DNA from: Massilia solisilvae
GTDB taxonomy: Bacteria; Pseudomonadota; Gammaproteobacteria; Burkholderiales; Burkholderiaceae_D
Direction of reading: 5' to 3'
Assembly: GCF_024753215.1 (NCBI RefSeq)
Contig: NZ_JANUGV010000010.1
Coordinates: 1-64,000 of the forward strand
Length of the DNA: 64,000 bases
The position numbers and the translations under genes are program-made. Of the stretch, positions 1 through 9,380 are shown one piece after another. The notes beneath the pieces were generated by a model. That model searched no databases. It was given only the letters and a program-made list of their open reading frames with translations, and was not told where the DNA came from. Each line of letters opens with the position of its first letter. Position 1 is the stretch's first letter.

Positions 1-293
1 CGCATTTTGATAGCAATCGTAGCCATCCGTCATCGAGCAAGCAACGCCATGTCTGCGGTGGATGCGCTGGTACGCCTCGGAGCAGTATTGAAGACCGCGG
101 TCTGAGTGGTGGACCAAGGCGCGATCAGTCGTCCGCTGCTGCAACGCCATGTGTAGCGCCTTTAACACCCCGTCCGTATGCAGGCTGGCGTGCAAATGGT
201 GCTCCATGATGCGGCGAGAATAGGCTGTCGCAAGTTCACTATAGCCTTCCATGACGGCTATATAGTGCCAGTTGGCCCAAAACGAATTAATAG
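1..293 (-). pseudogene. IS3-family transposase (OrfB) remnant, cut by the window edge
   Basis: The minus strand reads as the catalytic core of an IS3-type integrase: HHSDRGLQYCS surrounds the second DDE aspartate, and SMTDGYDCYQNA near position 1 corresponds to the family block just before the catalytic Glu. The frame is blocked by a stop at about 294-296. The conserved N-terminal part (first Asp, DITYI region) is missing or scrambled, because residues reading YIAVMEGYSELATAYSRRI look like a fused, shortened version. The C-terminus lies outside the window. I read this as a decayed insertion element at the edge of a small island. The family is confident; the exact IS is not recognised. Confidence 0.7.
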
Positions 294-601
294 TCTAGTT
301 GGGATAGCCGATTCTTAATCTCTTCAACGTCGAGCAGCAGTTCCGAGTCCACTTCGCCAGCATCAATCCTCAGCTGCTTCGCATGTAGAACTTCCTTCAA
401 CGCGTCTAATGCGGGAGGATAGCTAAACTTCCCGAGAGCTATCCAGCTCGTTAAAACATATCCTCTGCGCATCTTCCTGTACTCGAGGCTGTCATCGTTC
501 TCATGATCGTGCAACCACTTGAAATCCTGCACTGCTGCGCCATAGCGTCCCTCAACGCAAGCCTTCATGGCTTGGGCGTAAACGTCCATGATTTTTAACA
601 T
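287..601 (-). CDS. Small hypothetical protein, possible immunity protein of the upstream gene
   Basis: A soluble acidic protein of about 104 residues with no signal peptide or membrane segment. It looks helical and TPR-like (YAQAMKACVEGRYGAAVQDFKWLHDH, then ALDALKEVL). There are three candidate ATGs; the one at 601 is preferred because AAAGG lies 7 nt upstream, while the ATG at 607 is too close to it. It starts 52 nt after the stop of the preceding gene on the same strand, so the two are probably co-transcribed. Small cytoplasmic helical proteins behind a Cys-rich C-terminal domain gene are often immunity proteins, but this is inference from position and size only. I do not recognise a named family. 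Confidence 0.5.
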   Translation of the reverse strand: MLKIMDVYAQAMKACVEGRYGAAVQDFKWLHDHENDDSLEYRKMRRGYVLTSWIALGKFSYPPALDALKEVLHAKQLRIDAGEVDSELLLDVEEIKNRLSQLDY

Positions 602-652
602 ACACATACCTTTCTAAGCGACCAGTGCAGGACTTCGATAAGTAACTCCGAA

Positions 653-1147
653 TTAGCGGCCGCAATCCGCTAAGCAGCCGCTGTACGCCGCCATATTTAG
701 CGCGTGGCAGCCAGCTCGATCTTGAGCTTTCGGCAACGAATTACAGTACGGCACGTTGTTATTGTAGGCCTGATCACAGACCTGCCGCTTGCAGGTCTCA
801 ATTTCTGCTGGCGAAGGCGAGCCCCCAAAACCTCCGCCTACAAACAAGGAATTATAAGAAGTATCAATAACGAACGAGTAATCGCCTTCTGTCCCGCAAC
901 CTAGGCTCAAAGTGCCATCTGAAGTTGCTGATGTCTTTGCTATAGTTGTTGACGCGGGCTCGGAAGGTGATGGCGCCGCTGCTGGATTCAGCCAGTCATC
1001 GCAGTTCGCTGGAGTGATATCCCAACCATCAGTTGCGGCAAGTAGACCAGCAACGCCACGGGGAGTCAACCGCCCAGTTGGGACCCTCGTCAATGCCTTC
1101 AAGATAAATTCTTCCGTCTGCTGCTGAGCGCGTGCACCTCTGCGCAC
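653..1147 (-). CDS. Hypothetical protein with Cys-rich C-terminus, possible effector/toxin fragment
   Basis: Encodes 164 residues from a GTG that follows an in-frame TAA by only 6 nt, so either GTG is the true start or this is the 3' part of a larger broken gene. After a polar N-terminus there is a Pro/Ser/Thr linker (about residues 52-75), a Gly-rich stretch (VGGGFGGSPS, about 100-112), then a C-terminal domain with cysteines in CKRQVCDQAY, PYCNSLP, AGCHALN and GCLADCGR. Gly/Pro linker plus Cys-rich tail is the look of the variable end of a secreted or RHS-type effector. No enzyme motif is recognised. The small gene downstream on the same strand may be its immunity gene. The region is clearly less GC-rich than the core genome. 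Confidence 0.45.
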   Translation of the reverse strand: MRRGARAQQQTEEFILKALTRVPTGRLTPRGVAGLLAATDGWDITPANCDDWLNPAAAPSPSEPASTTIAKTSATSDGTLSLGCGTEGDYSFVIDTSYNSLFVGGGFGGSPSPAEIETCKRQVCDQAYNNNVPYCNSLPKAQDRAGCHALNMAAYSGCLADCGR

Positions 1148-1252
1148 GTGCTGTTACTCGCTAAAGGCAGAATTTCTGGAAGCGCTCAGGAAATGTCGAT
1201 TTATTTCTGAAGTCGCACTCGGCAGGCCCGCCGAGCTAGGCAAAAGACTGAG

Positions 1253-1582
1253 CTAATCGTTGATGTCCCCACCTTCGCTCGCCAGCCGTGCCAGGCGTGA
1301 CTGGCTTGCTTTGACGCGGCCGGGATCATCGCCCCGTTCAAGGATGCTCCTTGCCTCGTCCCGTTGTTGTCGAGCTTGCGCAAGCGAAACATAAGGGTAA
1401 GTTCCAAAGTGGAGCTTGTTTTCCTTGCCGTTACTCTGGCGATACTTCATACACCAGAGCTTGCTCCCGTTCGGTTGAATGGCCAGGTACAGTCCACCGC
1501 GATCGAAGAGCTTGTAGGGTTTGTCCTTCGGTCTGGCGCTGCGAAGGCGCGCATCTGTCAGTGGTACAACCTGCTTTGGCAT
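1253..1582 (-). pseudogene. Truncated P4-type tyrosine integrase (N-terminal arm-binding domain only)
   Basis: 109 residues beginning PLTDARLRSARPKDKPYKLFD and continuing through GGLYLAIQPNGSKLW and LHFGTYPYVSLAQAR, the DUF4102 arm-type DNA-binding domain that opens P4-family phage and island integrases. The full family is about 400 residues; here the frame runs into unrelated sequence after ERGDDPGRVKA and stops, so the core-binding and catalytic domains (R..H.R..Y) are lost. The gene lies about 160 nt beyond the 3' end of tRNA-Ser, the usual attachment site for this family. It marks an island insertion that can no longer excise by itself. Confidence 0.85.
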
Positions 1583-1672
1583 TTTGGGGGCCTCACAAGT
1601 AGTTGGGGCCGATGGAAGCCCCCACAAAGGCCCCCAAAACGAGCGGATAGGCGGGGTGGACAGTATAGGACG

Positions 1673-1704
1673 AAAAAAAACCGCCGTCCCTATGGGAACA
1701 GCGG
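1673..1704 (-). terminator. Intrinsic terminator of tRNA-Ser
   Basis: On the minus strand CCGCTGTTCCC-ATA-GGGACGGCGG forms a stem with one G-T pair and one bulged T, followed by eight Ts. It lies about 40 nt after the encoded CCA of tRNA-Ser, so it most likely ends that transcript. Confidence 0.75.
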
Positions 1705-1741
1705 CTTTTCGGAGTTTCCTGGATGACCAAGAACAATGTTC

Positions 1742-1835
1742 TGGCGGAGGCGGTGGGATTCGAACCCACGATACAGGTTTAAGCCCGTATGCTTCCTTAG
1801 CAGGGAAGTGCCTTCGGCCACTCGGCCACGCCTCC
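1742..1835 (-). tRNA. tRNA-Ser(GCU)
   Basis: 94 nt including an encoded CCA. The acceptor arms GGAGGCG (5') and CGCCTCC (3') pair perfectly, the discriminator is G, the T loop is GGTTCGAATCC, and the anticodon loop CTGCTAA gives anticodon GCU. A long variable arm typical of class II serine tRNA is present. It is the only tRNA-Ser in the window and the probable integration target of the adjacent island. Confidence 0.95.
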
Positions 1836-1871
1836 AGTCTCGACTCCGGTACTCCAGAACCGAGAGCACGC

Positions 1872-1900
1872 ATATTAATGGGGACGATTCATTTGGTCAA
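1872..1900 (-). promoter_or_regulatory. Sigma70 promoter of tRNA-Ser
   Basis: Minus strand: TTGACC (1895-1900), a 17-nt spacer, TAATAT (1872-1877). Transcription would start near 1865, about 30 nt before the tRNA 5' end, which suits a processed tRNA leader. Confidence 0.7.
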
Positions 1901-1929
1901 GGAACGCGCCCCACTTTTTTTCAACTTTT

Positions 1930-3177
1930 TTAAGCCTTGTCCAGTTCGAAGGCACGGTGCAGCGCGCGCACTGCCAGCTCCATGTACTTCTCGTCGATCA
2001 GCACCGAGATCTTGATCTCCGAGGTCGAGATCATCATGATGTTGATGCCTTCGGCCGCCAGGGTCTGGAACATGTGCGTTGCCACGCCCACGTGGCTGCG
2101 CATGCCCACGCCCACCGCCGACACCTTGGACACCTTGGCGTCGCCCAGGATTCGGGTCGCGCCCAGCTGCTCCTTCACGCTCTCCAGCACAGCCATCGCC
2201 TTGGCGTAGTCGCCGCGCGAGACGGTGAACGTGAAATCCGTCTTGCCTTCCACCGACTGGTTCTGGATGATCATGTCCACTTCGATGTTCGCGTCCGAGA
2301 TCGGGCCCAGGATGCCGAACGCGACGCCCGGACGGTCCGGCACGCCCAGGACGGTGATTTTGGCTTCATCGCGGTGGAAAGCGATACCGGAGATGACGGC
2401 TTGTTCCATGTTGGTTTCTTCCTCAAACGAAATCAGGGTGCCGGAATTCGCTTCTTCTTCCAGCGGCATCAGGGGATCGGTCAGCGACGAGAGCACGCGC
2501 GTGGGCACGTGGTAGTTGCCGGCAAATTCGACCGAGCGGGTCTGGAGAACTTTCGAGCCCAGCGAGGCCAGCTCGAGCATTTCCTCGAAGGTAATCTTGT
2601 TCAGGCGGCGCGCCTCTTCCACCACACGCGGGTCGGTCGTGTACACGCCATCCACGTCGGTGTAGATCAGGCACTCGTCAGCCTTGAGGGCAGCGGCGAT
2701 CGCCACGGCCGACGTGTCCGAGCCGCCACGGCCCAGCGTCGAGATGTTGCCCTCTTCGTCCACACCCTGGAAGCCGGTGATGATGACGATCTTGCCGGCA
2801 TCGAGATCAGCCTTGACGCGGCTGTCGTCGATCGACTGGATGCGCGCTTTGGTGAAGGCCGAGTCGGTCTTGATGCCAACCTGCCAGCCGGTGTACGAGA
2901 CTGCGTCCTTGCCGCGCGCCAGCAGCGCCATCGCCAGCAGGCCGACCGAGACTTGCTCGCCGGTCGAGGCGATCATGTCCAGTTCACGCGGGTCCGGCTG
3001 CGGCATGATTTCCTTGGCCAGTCCGATGAGGCGATTGGTCTCGCCCGCCATTGCGGACGGCACCACCACAATCTTGTGCCCTGCGTCATGCCATTTGGCG
3101 ACACGGGCTGCAACGTTCTTGATCCGTTCCGTCGAGCCCATCGACGTCCCGCCGTACTTGTGAACAATTAAAGCCAT
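1930..3177 (-). CDS. lysC: Aspartate kinase
   Basis: Phosphorylates L-aspartate, the first step to lysine, threonine, methionine and diaminopimelate, in the cytoplasm. 415 residues; the start chosen is the ATG opening MALIVHKYGGTSMGS, since KYGGTS is the conserved N-terminal kinase motif. Other visible kinase motifs are GFQGVDEEGNISTLGRGGSD and the YTDVDGVYTTDPR block. From about residue 265 two ACT regulatory domains follow, so feedback inhibition by lysine/threonine is expected. It lies last in the accA-tilS-lysC minus-strand series, 122 nt after tilS, with tRNA-Ser downstream. No lysine riboswitch fits in the short leader. Confidence 0.97.
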   Translation of the reverse strand: MALIVHKYGGTSMGSTERIKNVAARVAKWHDAGHKIVVVPSAMAGETNRLIGLAKEIMPQPDPRELDMIASTGEQVSVGLLAMALLARGKDAVSYTGWQVGIKTDSAFTKARIQSIDDSRVKADLDAGKIVIITGFQGVDEEGNISTLGRGGSDTSAVAIAAALKADECLIYTDVDGVYTTDPRVVEEARRLNKITFEEMLELASLGSKVLQTRSVEFAGNYHVPTRVLSSLTDPLMPLEEEANSGTLISFEEETNMEQAVISGIAFHRDEAKITVLGVPDRPGVAFGILGPISDANIEVDMIIQNQSVEGKTDFTFTVSRGDYAKAMAVLESVKEQLGATRILGDAKVSKVSAVGVGMRSHVGVATHMFQTLAAEGINIMMISTSEIKISVLIDEKYMELAVRALHRAFELDKA

Positions 3178-3299
3178 AGCGATTCGGTTATTCCGCTTGA
3201 GTAAAATCAAAGGTAACGACTACTCTAGCATGCTGCATCGCAAAATCACAAGTCGGGAAAACCGAAATTTCTCAGAACCTTTGAGAATATGTTAATTCC

Positions 3300-4727
3300 T
3301 TAAAGGAATGGCTTGCTTTCCCAGCGTAAAGCGACGGCTGGCGTTGCTTCGGTGACAAGATGACGGCAGTCCATGCCGATACCGGCGGCGAACAGCAGGT
3401 CGTACCCGGCGAATACCAGTGGCAGGCGTTCGCGCTCCCAGGCCGGCACGCCGAGCGCCTGGTAGTGCGCCTTCAGGCTGCGCGTGGGACGGTTGGCGGC
3501 CGGCTTCAGGCGCTCGCCGCCTTTGCGAAAGTCGATTTGCAGCAGTTGGGCGCGCAGCCAGGCCGGGTCGAAACCCTGGGGCGCGGAGTCGAAGTGCAGC
3601 ACGCCACCGTAGTCCGGGAACGCAAGCGCGGCTTCGCCATTCCACCGGAACGCCTGCCCTTCCCTGTCGATGACGCCGATGTCGTCCGGGTCGCGCATGG
3701 CGGCAAGGGTGGCCAGCCGCGGCGTGATGTACAGGTGGTCACGGTGGCGCCGGATCTCGCACTCGGGATGCGTGACGCGCAGTTGTGCATCCTCGCGCGC
3801 ATCCAGCGCCTGGGCCGCCATCTGCTCCAGCCACGAGGTGGATGGCATCCTGATGCCGCGCTGGGCCAGCCAGTAGCGCAGCAGGTTGTGAACGCGGTCT
3901 TCGTTCAGCTTGCGCAGGCACGGCAGCGACAGCGCGTCGCCGGCCAGACAGGCGGCCAGGTCCTGGGCGGCCAGTGCGTTGAGCAGCCGCTGGGCGGACT
4001 GGGCGTGCCCGGCGCTCCTGGCCACCCGCTGCTGGAAACCGGGGAATGCCTGTGCCAGTGCGGGCATGACCTGGTGGCGCAGCGCGTTGCGGGCATAGCG
4101 CGGATCGCTGTTCGACTCGTCCTCCACCCAGCCGAGGGCGTGCTCGCGCGCCCAGTTCTCCAGTTCAGAGCGGGTGAGGCCAAGCAGCGGGCGTGCCATC
4201 ACCACGTCGGCCGTGCCGAGCAATGACGGCGCCCGGTTGGCCACGTCCATGCCGGACAGGCCGGCCGGTCCCGAGCCGCGCAGCAGTTGCAGCAGCACGG
4301 TTTCGGCCTGGTCGTCCAGATGGTGGGCGGTCAGCAGCAGACCCACGCAGTGCTCGGTGCACATCTGGCCCAGCGCCGCGTAGCGTGCCTTGCGCGCCGC
4401 CTGCTCGACGCCGGAGCGTCCCTTGTCCACCGCCACCCGGCGATGGTCAAAGCGTGCGCCGAGCTGTACGCATTCGCGCTCGCAATGGGCCAGCCACTGG
4501 TCCGCGTTCGGGCTCAGGCCGTGGTGGACGTGGAAGGCGAACAGGTGAATGCCAGACTCGCGCGCCCACGCGTGTGCCAGGTGCAGCAGCACCATGGAAT
4601 CGAGCCCGCCGCTTAAGGCGACGGCGATGGCGGGAGAAGAAAATTCGGCCCGCAGCGCGTCGAGCGCGCGTGCGAGCCTGGCGGGAATCGACCGGGCCTG
4701 GTCCGGCCCGGCGTGCGGACGGCTCAC
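3300..4727 (-). CDS. tilS: tRNA(Ile)-lysidine synthase
   Basis: Converts C34 of the CAU-anticodon tRNA-Ile to lysidine using ATP and lysine, so that the tRNA reads AUA. 475 residues. The PP-loop SGGLDS is at about residues 39-44, with HVHHGLSPNAD, LTAHHLDDQAET and ELENWAR supporting the N-type PP-loop ATPase. The C-terminal domain holds the tRNA-binding KGGERLKPAANRPTRSLKAHYQ region. The start is GTG and overlaps the accA stop in GTGA, so translation is coupled to accA. Confidence 0.96.
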   Translation of the reverse strand: MSRPHAGPDQARSIPARLARALDALRAEFSSPAIAVALSGGLDSMVLLHLAHAWARESGIHLFAFHVHHGLSPNADQWLAHCERECVQLGARFDHRRVAVDKGRSGVEQAARKARYAALGQMCTEHCVGLLLTAHHLDDQAETVLLQLLRGSGPAGLSGMDVANRAPSLLGTADVVMARPLLGLTRSELENWAREHALGWVEDESNSDPRYARNALRHQVMPALAQAFPGFQQRVARSAGHAQSAQRLLNALAAQDLAACLAGDALSLPCLRKLNEDRVHNLLRYWLAQRGIRMPSTSWLEQMAAQALDAREDAQLRVTHPECEIRRHRDHLYITPRLATLAAMRDPDDIGVIDREGQAFRWNGEAALAFPDYGGVLHFDSAPQGFDPAWLRAQLLQIDFRKGGERLKPAANRPTRSLKAHYQALGVPAWERERLPLVFAGYDLLFAAGIGMDCRHLVTEATPAVALRWESKPFL

Positions 4728-5701
4728 TCTTCGGCCGGCAGCGTCTCTTTGAATTTACCGTAGCTCATCAGCTTCTGGTGACGGGCTTCCAGCAGATCCT
4801 TGGTTTTCATGCCTTGGAACTGGCGCAGCGTGTCGGCCAGCGCGCGCTTCAGGAGCTGCGCCATCTGCTTCGGATCGCGGTGCGCGCCGCCCAGCGGTTC
4901 GTTGACGATCTTGTCGATCAGGCCCATCGCCTTGAGGCGGTGCGCGGTCAGGCCCAGCGCGTCGGCCGCGTCGGAAGCACGCTCCGAGGTCTTCCACAGG
5001 ATCGAGGCGCAGCCTTCCGGCGAGATCACCGAGTAGGTCGCGTATTGCAGCATCAGCACCGCGTCGCCCACGGCGATCGCCAGCGCGCCGCCCGAGCCGC
5101 CTTCGCCGATGATGGTGGCGATCAGCGGCACCTTCAGTTCGGCCATCACATACAGATTGTGGCCGATCGCTTCGGACTGGCCGCGCTCTTCGGCGTCGAT
5201 GCCGGGGAATGCGCCCGGGGTATCCACAAAGGTGAAGATCGGCAGGTTGAACTTCTCGGCCACTTTCATCAGGCGCATGGCCTTGCGATAGCCTTCGGGC
5301 TTGGGCATGCCGAAGTTGCGCATCGCGCGCTCTTTCGTGTCGCGGCCCTTTTGGTGGCCGATGACCATGCAGGCCTGGCCATTGAAGCGCGCCAGGCCGC
5401 CGATGATCGACTGGTCGTCGGCAAAGGTGCGGTCGCCGTGCAGTTCGTGGAAATCGGTGAAGATCGCGTTCACGTAGTCCATGGTGTAGGGACGCTGCGG
5501 GTGGCGCGCGATCTGCGACACTTGCCACGGGGTGAGCTTGGCGTAGATGTCCTTGGTCAGCTGCTGGCTTTTCTTGGCCAGGCGGTCGATCTCTTCGGAG
5601 ATGTCGACGGCGGAATCGTCCTGCACGAAACGCAGCTCTTCAATTTTCGAGTCGAGTTCTGCGATCGGTTGCTCGAAACTGAGGAAAGTTGTTTTGGTCA
5701 T
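4724..5701 (-). CDS. accA: Acetyl-CoA carboxylase carboxyltransferase subunit alpha
   Basis: With AccD it transfers the carboxyl group from biotin-carboxyl carrier protein to acetyl-CoA, making malonyl-CoA, the committed step of fatty acid synthesis. 325 residues, near the usual 319-325. Diagnostic stretches are FEQPIAELDSKIEELRF at the N-terminus, FVDTPGAFPGIDAEERGQ, IGEGGSGGALAI and SPEGCASILWK. It is first of the accA-tilS pair (4-nt overlap). Upstream lies a REP-like palindrome, then the glycosylase gene. Confidence 0.97.
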   Translation of the reverse strand: MTKTTFLSFEQPIAELDSKIEELRFVQDDSAVDISEEIDRLAKKSQQLTKDIYAKLTPWQVSQIARHPQRPYTMDYVNAIFTDFHELHGDRTFADDQSIIGGLARFNGQACMVIGHQKGRDTKERAMRNFGMPKPEGYRKAMRLMKVAEKFNLPIFTFVDTPGAFPGIDAEERGQSEAIGHNLYVMAELKVPLIATIIGEGGSGGALAIAVGDAVLMLQYATYSVISPEGCASILWKTSERASDAADALGLTAHRLKAMGLIDKIVNEPLGGAHRDPKQMAQLLKRALADTLRQFQGMKTKDLLEARHQKLMSYGKFKETLPAEE

Positions 5702-5740
5702 TGTACCTCCGGGTGTTTTCTTACCCCGCCCGCCTCACAA

Positions 5741-5825
5741 CGTCGTTCCCGCGCAGGCGGGAACCCATGCTGAGCGCGCTTGTCACGCTGCCTGAGGGTT
5801 CCCGCCTGCACAGGGGCGACGGAAC
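5741..5825. repeat. REP-like inverted palindrome pair
   Basis: Two inverted copies of a palindromic unit: GTTCCCGCGCAGGCGGGAAC followed by CCATGCTGAG, then an opposite-orientation GGTTCCCGCCTGCACAGG ending in GGCGACGG. The same design, with the CATGCTGAG/CTCAGCATG core and a CGTC border, recurs at 17041-17151 and 22363-22474. Confidence 0.7.
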
Positions 5826-5894
5826 TGAGGGCACGGGGCCATCATTCTTTGGCCGCGGAGCAATAAACGTTTCCCCTCGCGGCGGTGTCAGGCG

Positions 5895-6550
5895 CTATTC
5901 TACCGGAACCGGGTCCAGGCTACGCCACAAATACCATGTGGCAACAGTACGCCACGGCTCCCAGTTGGCCGACACTTCGCGCGCATCGCTGCGCGAGACC
6001 GGCTCGCCCGAGAAGTAGTTCTGGCTGATGCCCTGGATCAGGCCGGGGTCGTCAAGCGGCAACACATTCGGCCGGAGCAGATTAAATATCAAAAACATCT
6101 CGGCTGTCCAGCGGGTAATACCGCGGATCTGCACGAGTTCGGCGATCACGGCCTCGTCGTCCATCTCGGACCAGAGGTCGCTGTGCACGCGTTTGGCCTT
6201 GAAACTGTCGGCCAGGTCGAGGATGTATTCGGTCTTGCGCTTGGATAGGCCGCAGCCGGCGATCTGCACGGCGCCCAGCTTGATCACCTGGGCCGGTGTG
6301 AACTTGGGACAAGTGGCTTGCAGCTTGGTCCACGCCGCGTCCGCCGCCTTGGTCGTCACCTGCTGGCCGACCACCGAACGCGCCAACGTGGTGAACGGAT
6401 CGGGCTGGCCGCGCAGGTACATGTCGCCAAACTGCGGGATCAGCTTGTTCATGATGCGGTCGCGCTTCATGAGCTCGGCCTTGGCCTGGACCCAGTAGGC
6501 GGGAACGTCCAGCTGCGGGGCGGCGCCCGCATTGTCCTTGTTCAGTGCCA

Positions 6551-6551
<1 letters not shown>
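5895..6551 (-). CDS. DNA-3-methyladenine glycosylase II (HhH-GPD superfamily)
   Basis: Removes alkylated purines in base excision repair. 218 residues of the short AlkA-type form without the N-terminal AlkA domain. The core begins at GDMYLRGQPDPFTTLARSVVGQQV (about 42-65). The helix-hairpin-helix is LVQIRGITRWTAEMFLIF (about 139-156). The catalytic Asp lies in LPLDDPGL (about 165-172). Its ATG overlaps the cysS stop by one nucleotide (TAATG), so it is translationally coupled to cysS. No iron-sulfur cysteines are seen, which argues against MutY or Nth. Confidence 0.9.
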
Positions 6552-7948
<1,397 letters not shown>

Positions 7949-8081
7949 GAAGTCTTGAGGTTGTTAACGAACGCGACGCAATGGACGGAACGGCACCCGG
8001 GCACGTCCGCCGCGAAGGCGCGCACCGGCTACGATTGAGCTTGCGTCGAGATCGTCAGGTCCCTCTGCCTTGTTCTTGTTT

Positions 8082-8159
8082 TGATAGAATGGGACGTTGT
8101 TCGCAGAGTATAGCATTCTTAAAAACCTGACTGGCCGCAGTTGGCTCAGGTTTATTTTT
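8082..8159 (+). promoter_or_regulatory. Extended -10 promoter followed by terminator-like hairpin (leader or small RNA)
   Basis: TGATAGAAT (8082-8090) fits an extended -10 element with no clear -35. About 33 nt beyond the expected start, AAACCTGA (8123-8130) pairs with TCAGGTTT (8146-8153) around a 15-nt loop, followed by ATTTTT. This would end a transcript of roughly 65 nt or attenuate readthrough into ppiA, whose start is at 8212. Inference from sequence only. Confidence 0.4.
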
Positions 8160-8211
8160 CGGGAAAAGACTTGACAGCACTTTGCGCCACATCCACGACA
8201 CGAGAGCCAAT

Positions 8212-8817
8212 ATGCCAGAACTGAAACGCCACGCCCCTTCCCTGTTCGCCCGCGCCGCCTTGGCGCTGGCCGCCATGGCCGTTGCCGGCGCCGCGCTGGC
8301 CGAGCCGGAAGTTTCCCTCAAGACCACGATGGGCGAGATCGCAATCGACCTGAACCACGAAGCGGCGCCCAAGACGGTGGACAACTTCCTTCGCTACGTC
8401 AAATCGGGATTTTACAAGGGCACCGTGTTCCACCGCGTGATCGACGGCTTCATGATCCAGGGCGGCGGCCTGACCGACAAGCTGGTGCAAAAGCCGACCA
8501 ACAAGCCGATTCCCAACGAATCGAAGAACGGGCTGTCCAACCAGCCGTACACGATCTCGATGGCGCGCGAGGACCATCCGGATTCGGCCACCTCGCAGTT
8601 CTTCATCAACGTGGGCGACAACAGCGGGCTCGACTATCCGGGGCCGAAGGGTAACGGCGGCTACACGGTGTTCGGCAAGGTGGTCAAGGGCCAGGACGTG
8701 GTGGACAAAATCGCCAAGGTGGTGGTGGACGACATCCACGGGCTGCAGAATGTGCCGGTGACGCCGGTGGTCATCAAGTCGGCGAGCGTCATCAAGTCGT
8801 CCGAGGCGGTAAAATAA
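8212..8817 (+). CDS. ppiA: Periplasmic peptidylprolyl cis-trans isomerase (cyclophilin type)
   Basis: Catalyses proline isomerisation during folding of exported proteins. 201 residues; the start MPELKRHAP is chosen because it leaves a normal signal peptide (LFARAALALAAMAVAGAALA, cleavage after about residue 30). The cyclophilin core follows with VDNFLRYVKSGFYKGTVFHR, GFMIQGGG and the SQFFINVGDN block. First gene of ppiA-ppiB-lpxH; 37 nt to ppiB. Confidence 0.92.
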   Translation: MPELKRHAPSLFARAALALAAMAVAGAALAEPEVSLKTTMGEIAIDLNHEAAPKTVDNFLRYVKSGFYKGTVFHRVIDGFMIQGGGLTDKLVQKPTNKPIPNESKNGLSNQPYTISMAREDHPDSATSQFFINVGDNSGLDYPGPKGNGGYTVFGKVVKGQDVVDKIAKVVVDDIHGLQNVPVTPVVIKSASVIKSSEAVK

Positions 8818-8854
8818 CGAATTCGCAATTGCAATTAACTAAAAAGGACGATCC

Positions 8855-9346
8855 ATGGCCACCGTACGCATGACCACCAACAAGGGCAACATCACCGTCG
8901 AACTGGACGAAGCCAAGGCGCCGAAAACGGTCGCCAACTTCCTCCACTACGTGAACAGCGGCCACTTCACCAACACCATCTTCCACCGCGTGATCAAGGA
9001 CTTCATGATCCAGGGTGGCGGCTTCGAGCCGACCATGCGCCAGAAGCCGGCCGACCAGACCGTCGAGAACGAAGCCAAGAACGGCCTGAAGAACGACAAG
9101 TACACGATCGCCATGGCCCGTACCTCGGCTCCGCATTCGGCATCGGCCCAGTTCTTCATCAATACCAAGAACAACAGCTTCCTCGACTACCCGGGCCAGG
9201 ACGGCTGGGGCTACGCCGTGTTCGGCAAAGTGACCGAGGGCCAGGACGTGGTGGACCAAATCAACACCGTCAAGACCGGCCGCAGCGGCATGCACTCGGA
9301 CGTGCCGGTGGACGCCGTGATCATCGAGAAGGTCGAAGTCCTCTGA
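8855..9346 (+). CDS. ppiB: Cytoplasmic peptidylprolyl cis-trans isomerase B
   Basis: Cyclophilin without a signal peptide, 163 residues, the standard PpiB length. Motifs FHRVIKDFMIQGGGFEP, ARTSAPHSASAQFFIN and WGYAVFGKV are intact, including the catalytic Arg of FHR and the QFFIN substrate pocket. The ribosome site AAGGACG lies just before the ATG. It is a paralogue of the exported copy immediately upstream and is probably co-transcribed with it and with lpxH. Confidence 0.95.
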   Translation: MATVRMTTNKGNITVELDEAKAPKTVANFLHYVNSGHFTNTIFHRVIKDFMIQGGGFEPTMRQKPADQTVENEAKNGLKNDKYTIAMARTSAPHSASAQFFINTKNNSFLDYPGQDGWGYAVFGKVTEGQDVVDQINTVKTGRSGMHSDVPVDAVIIEKVEVL

Positions 9347-9380
9347 TGATGGAGCGCGCGCCGTTGCGAGCATTGCCTGT

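Noticed and set aside
3178..3299. Lysine riboswitch before lysC
   Set aside because: The gap to tilS is about 120 nt with no multi-helix junction visible; too short.
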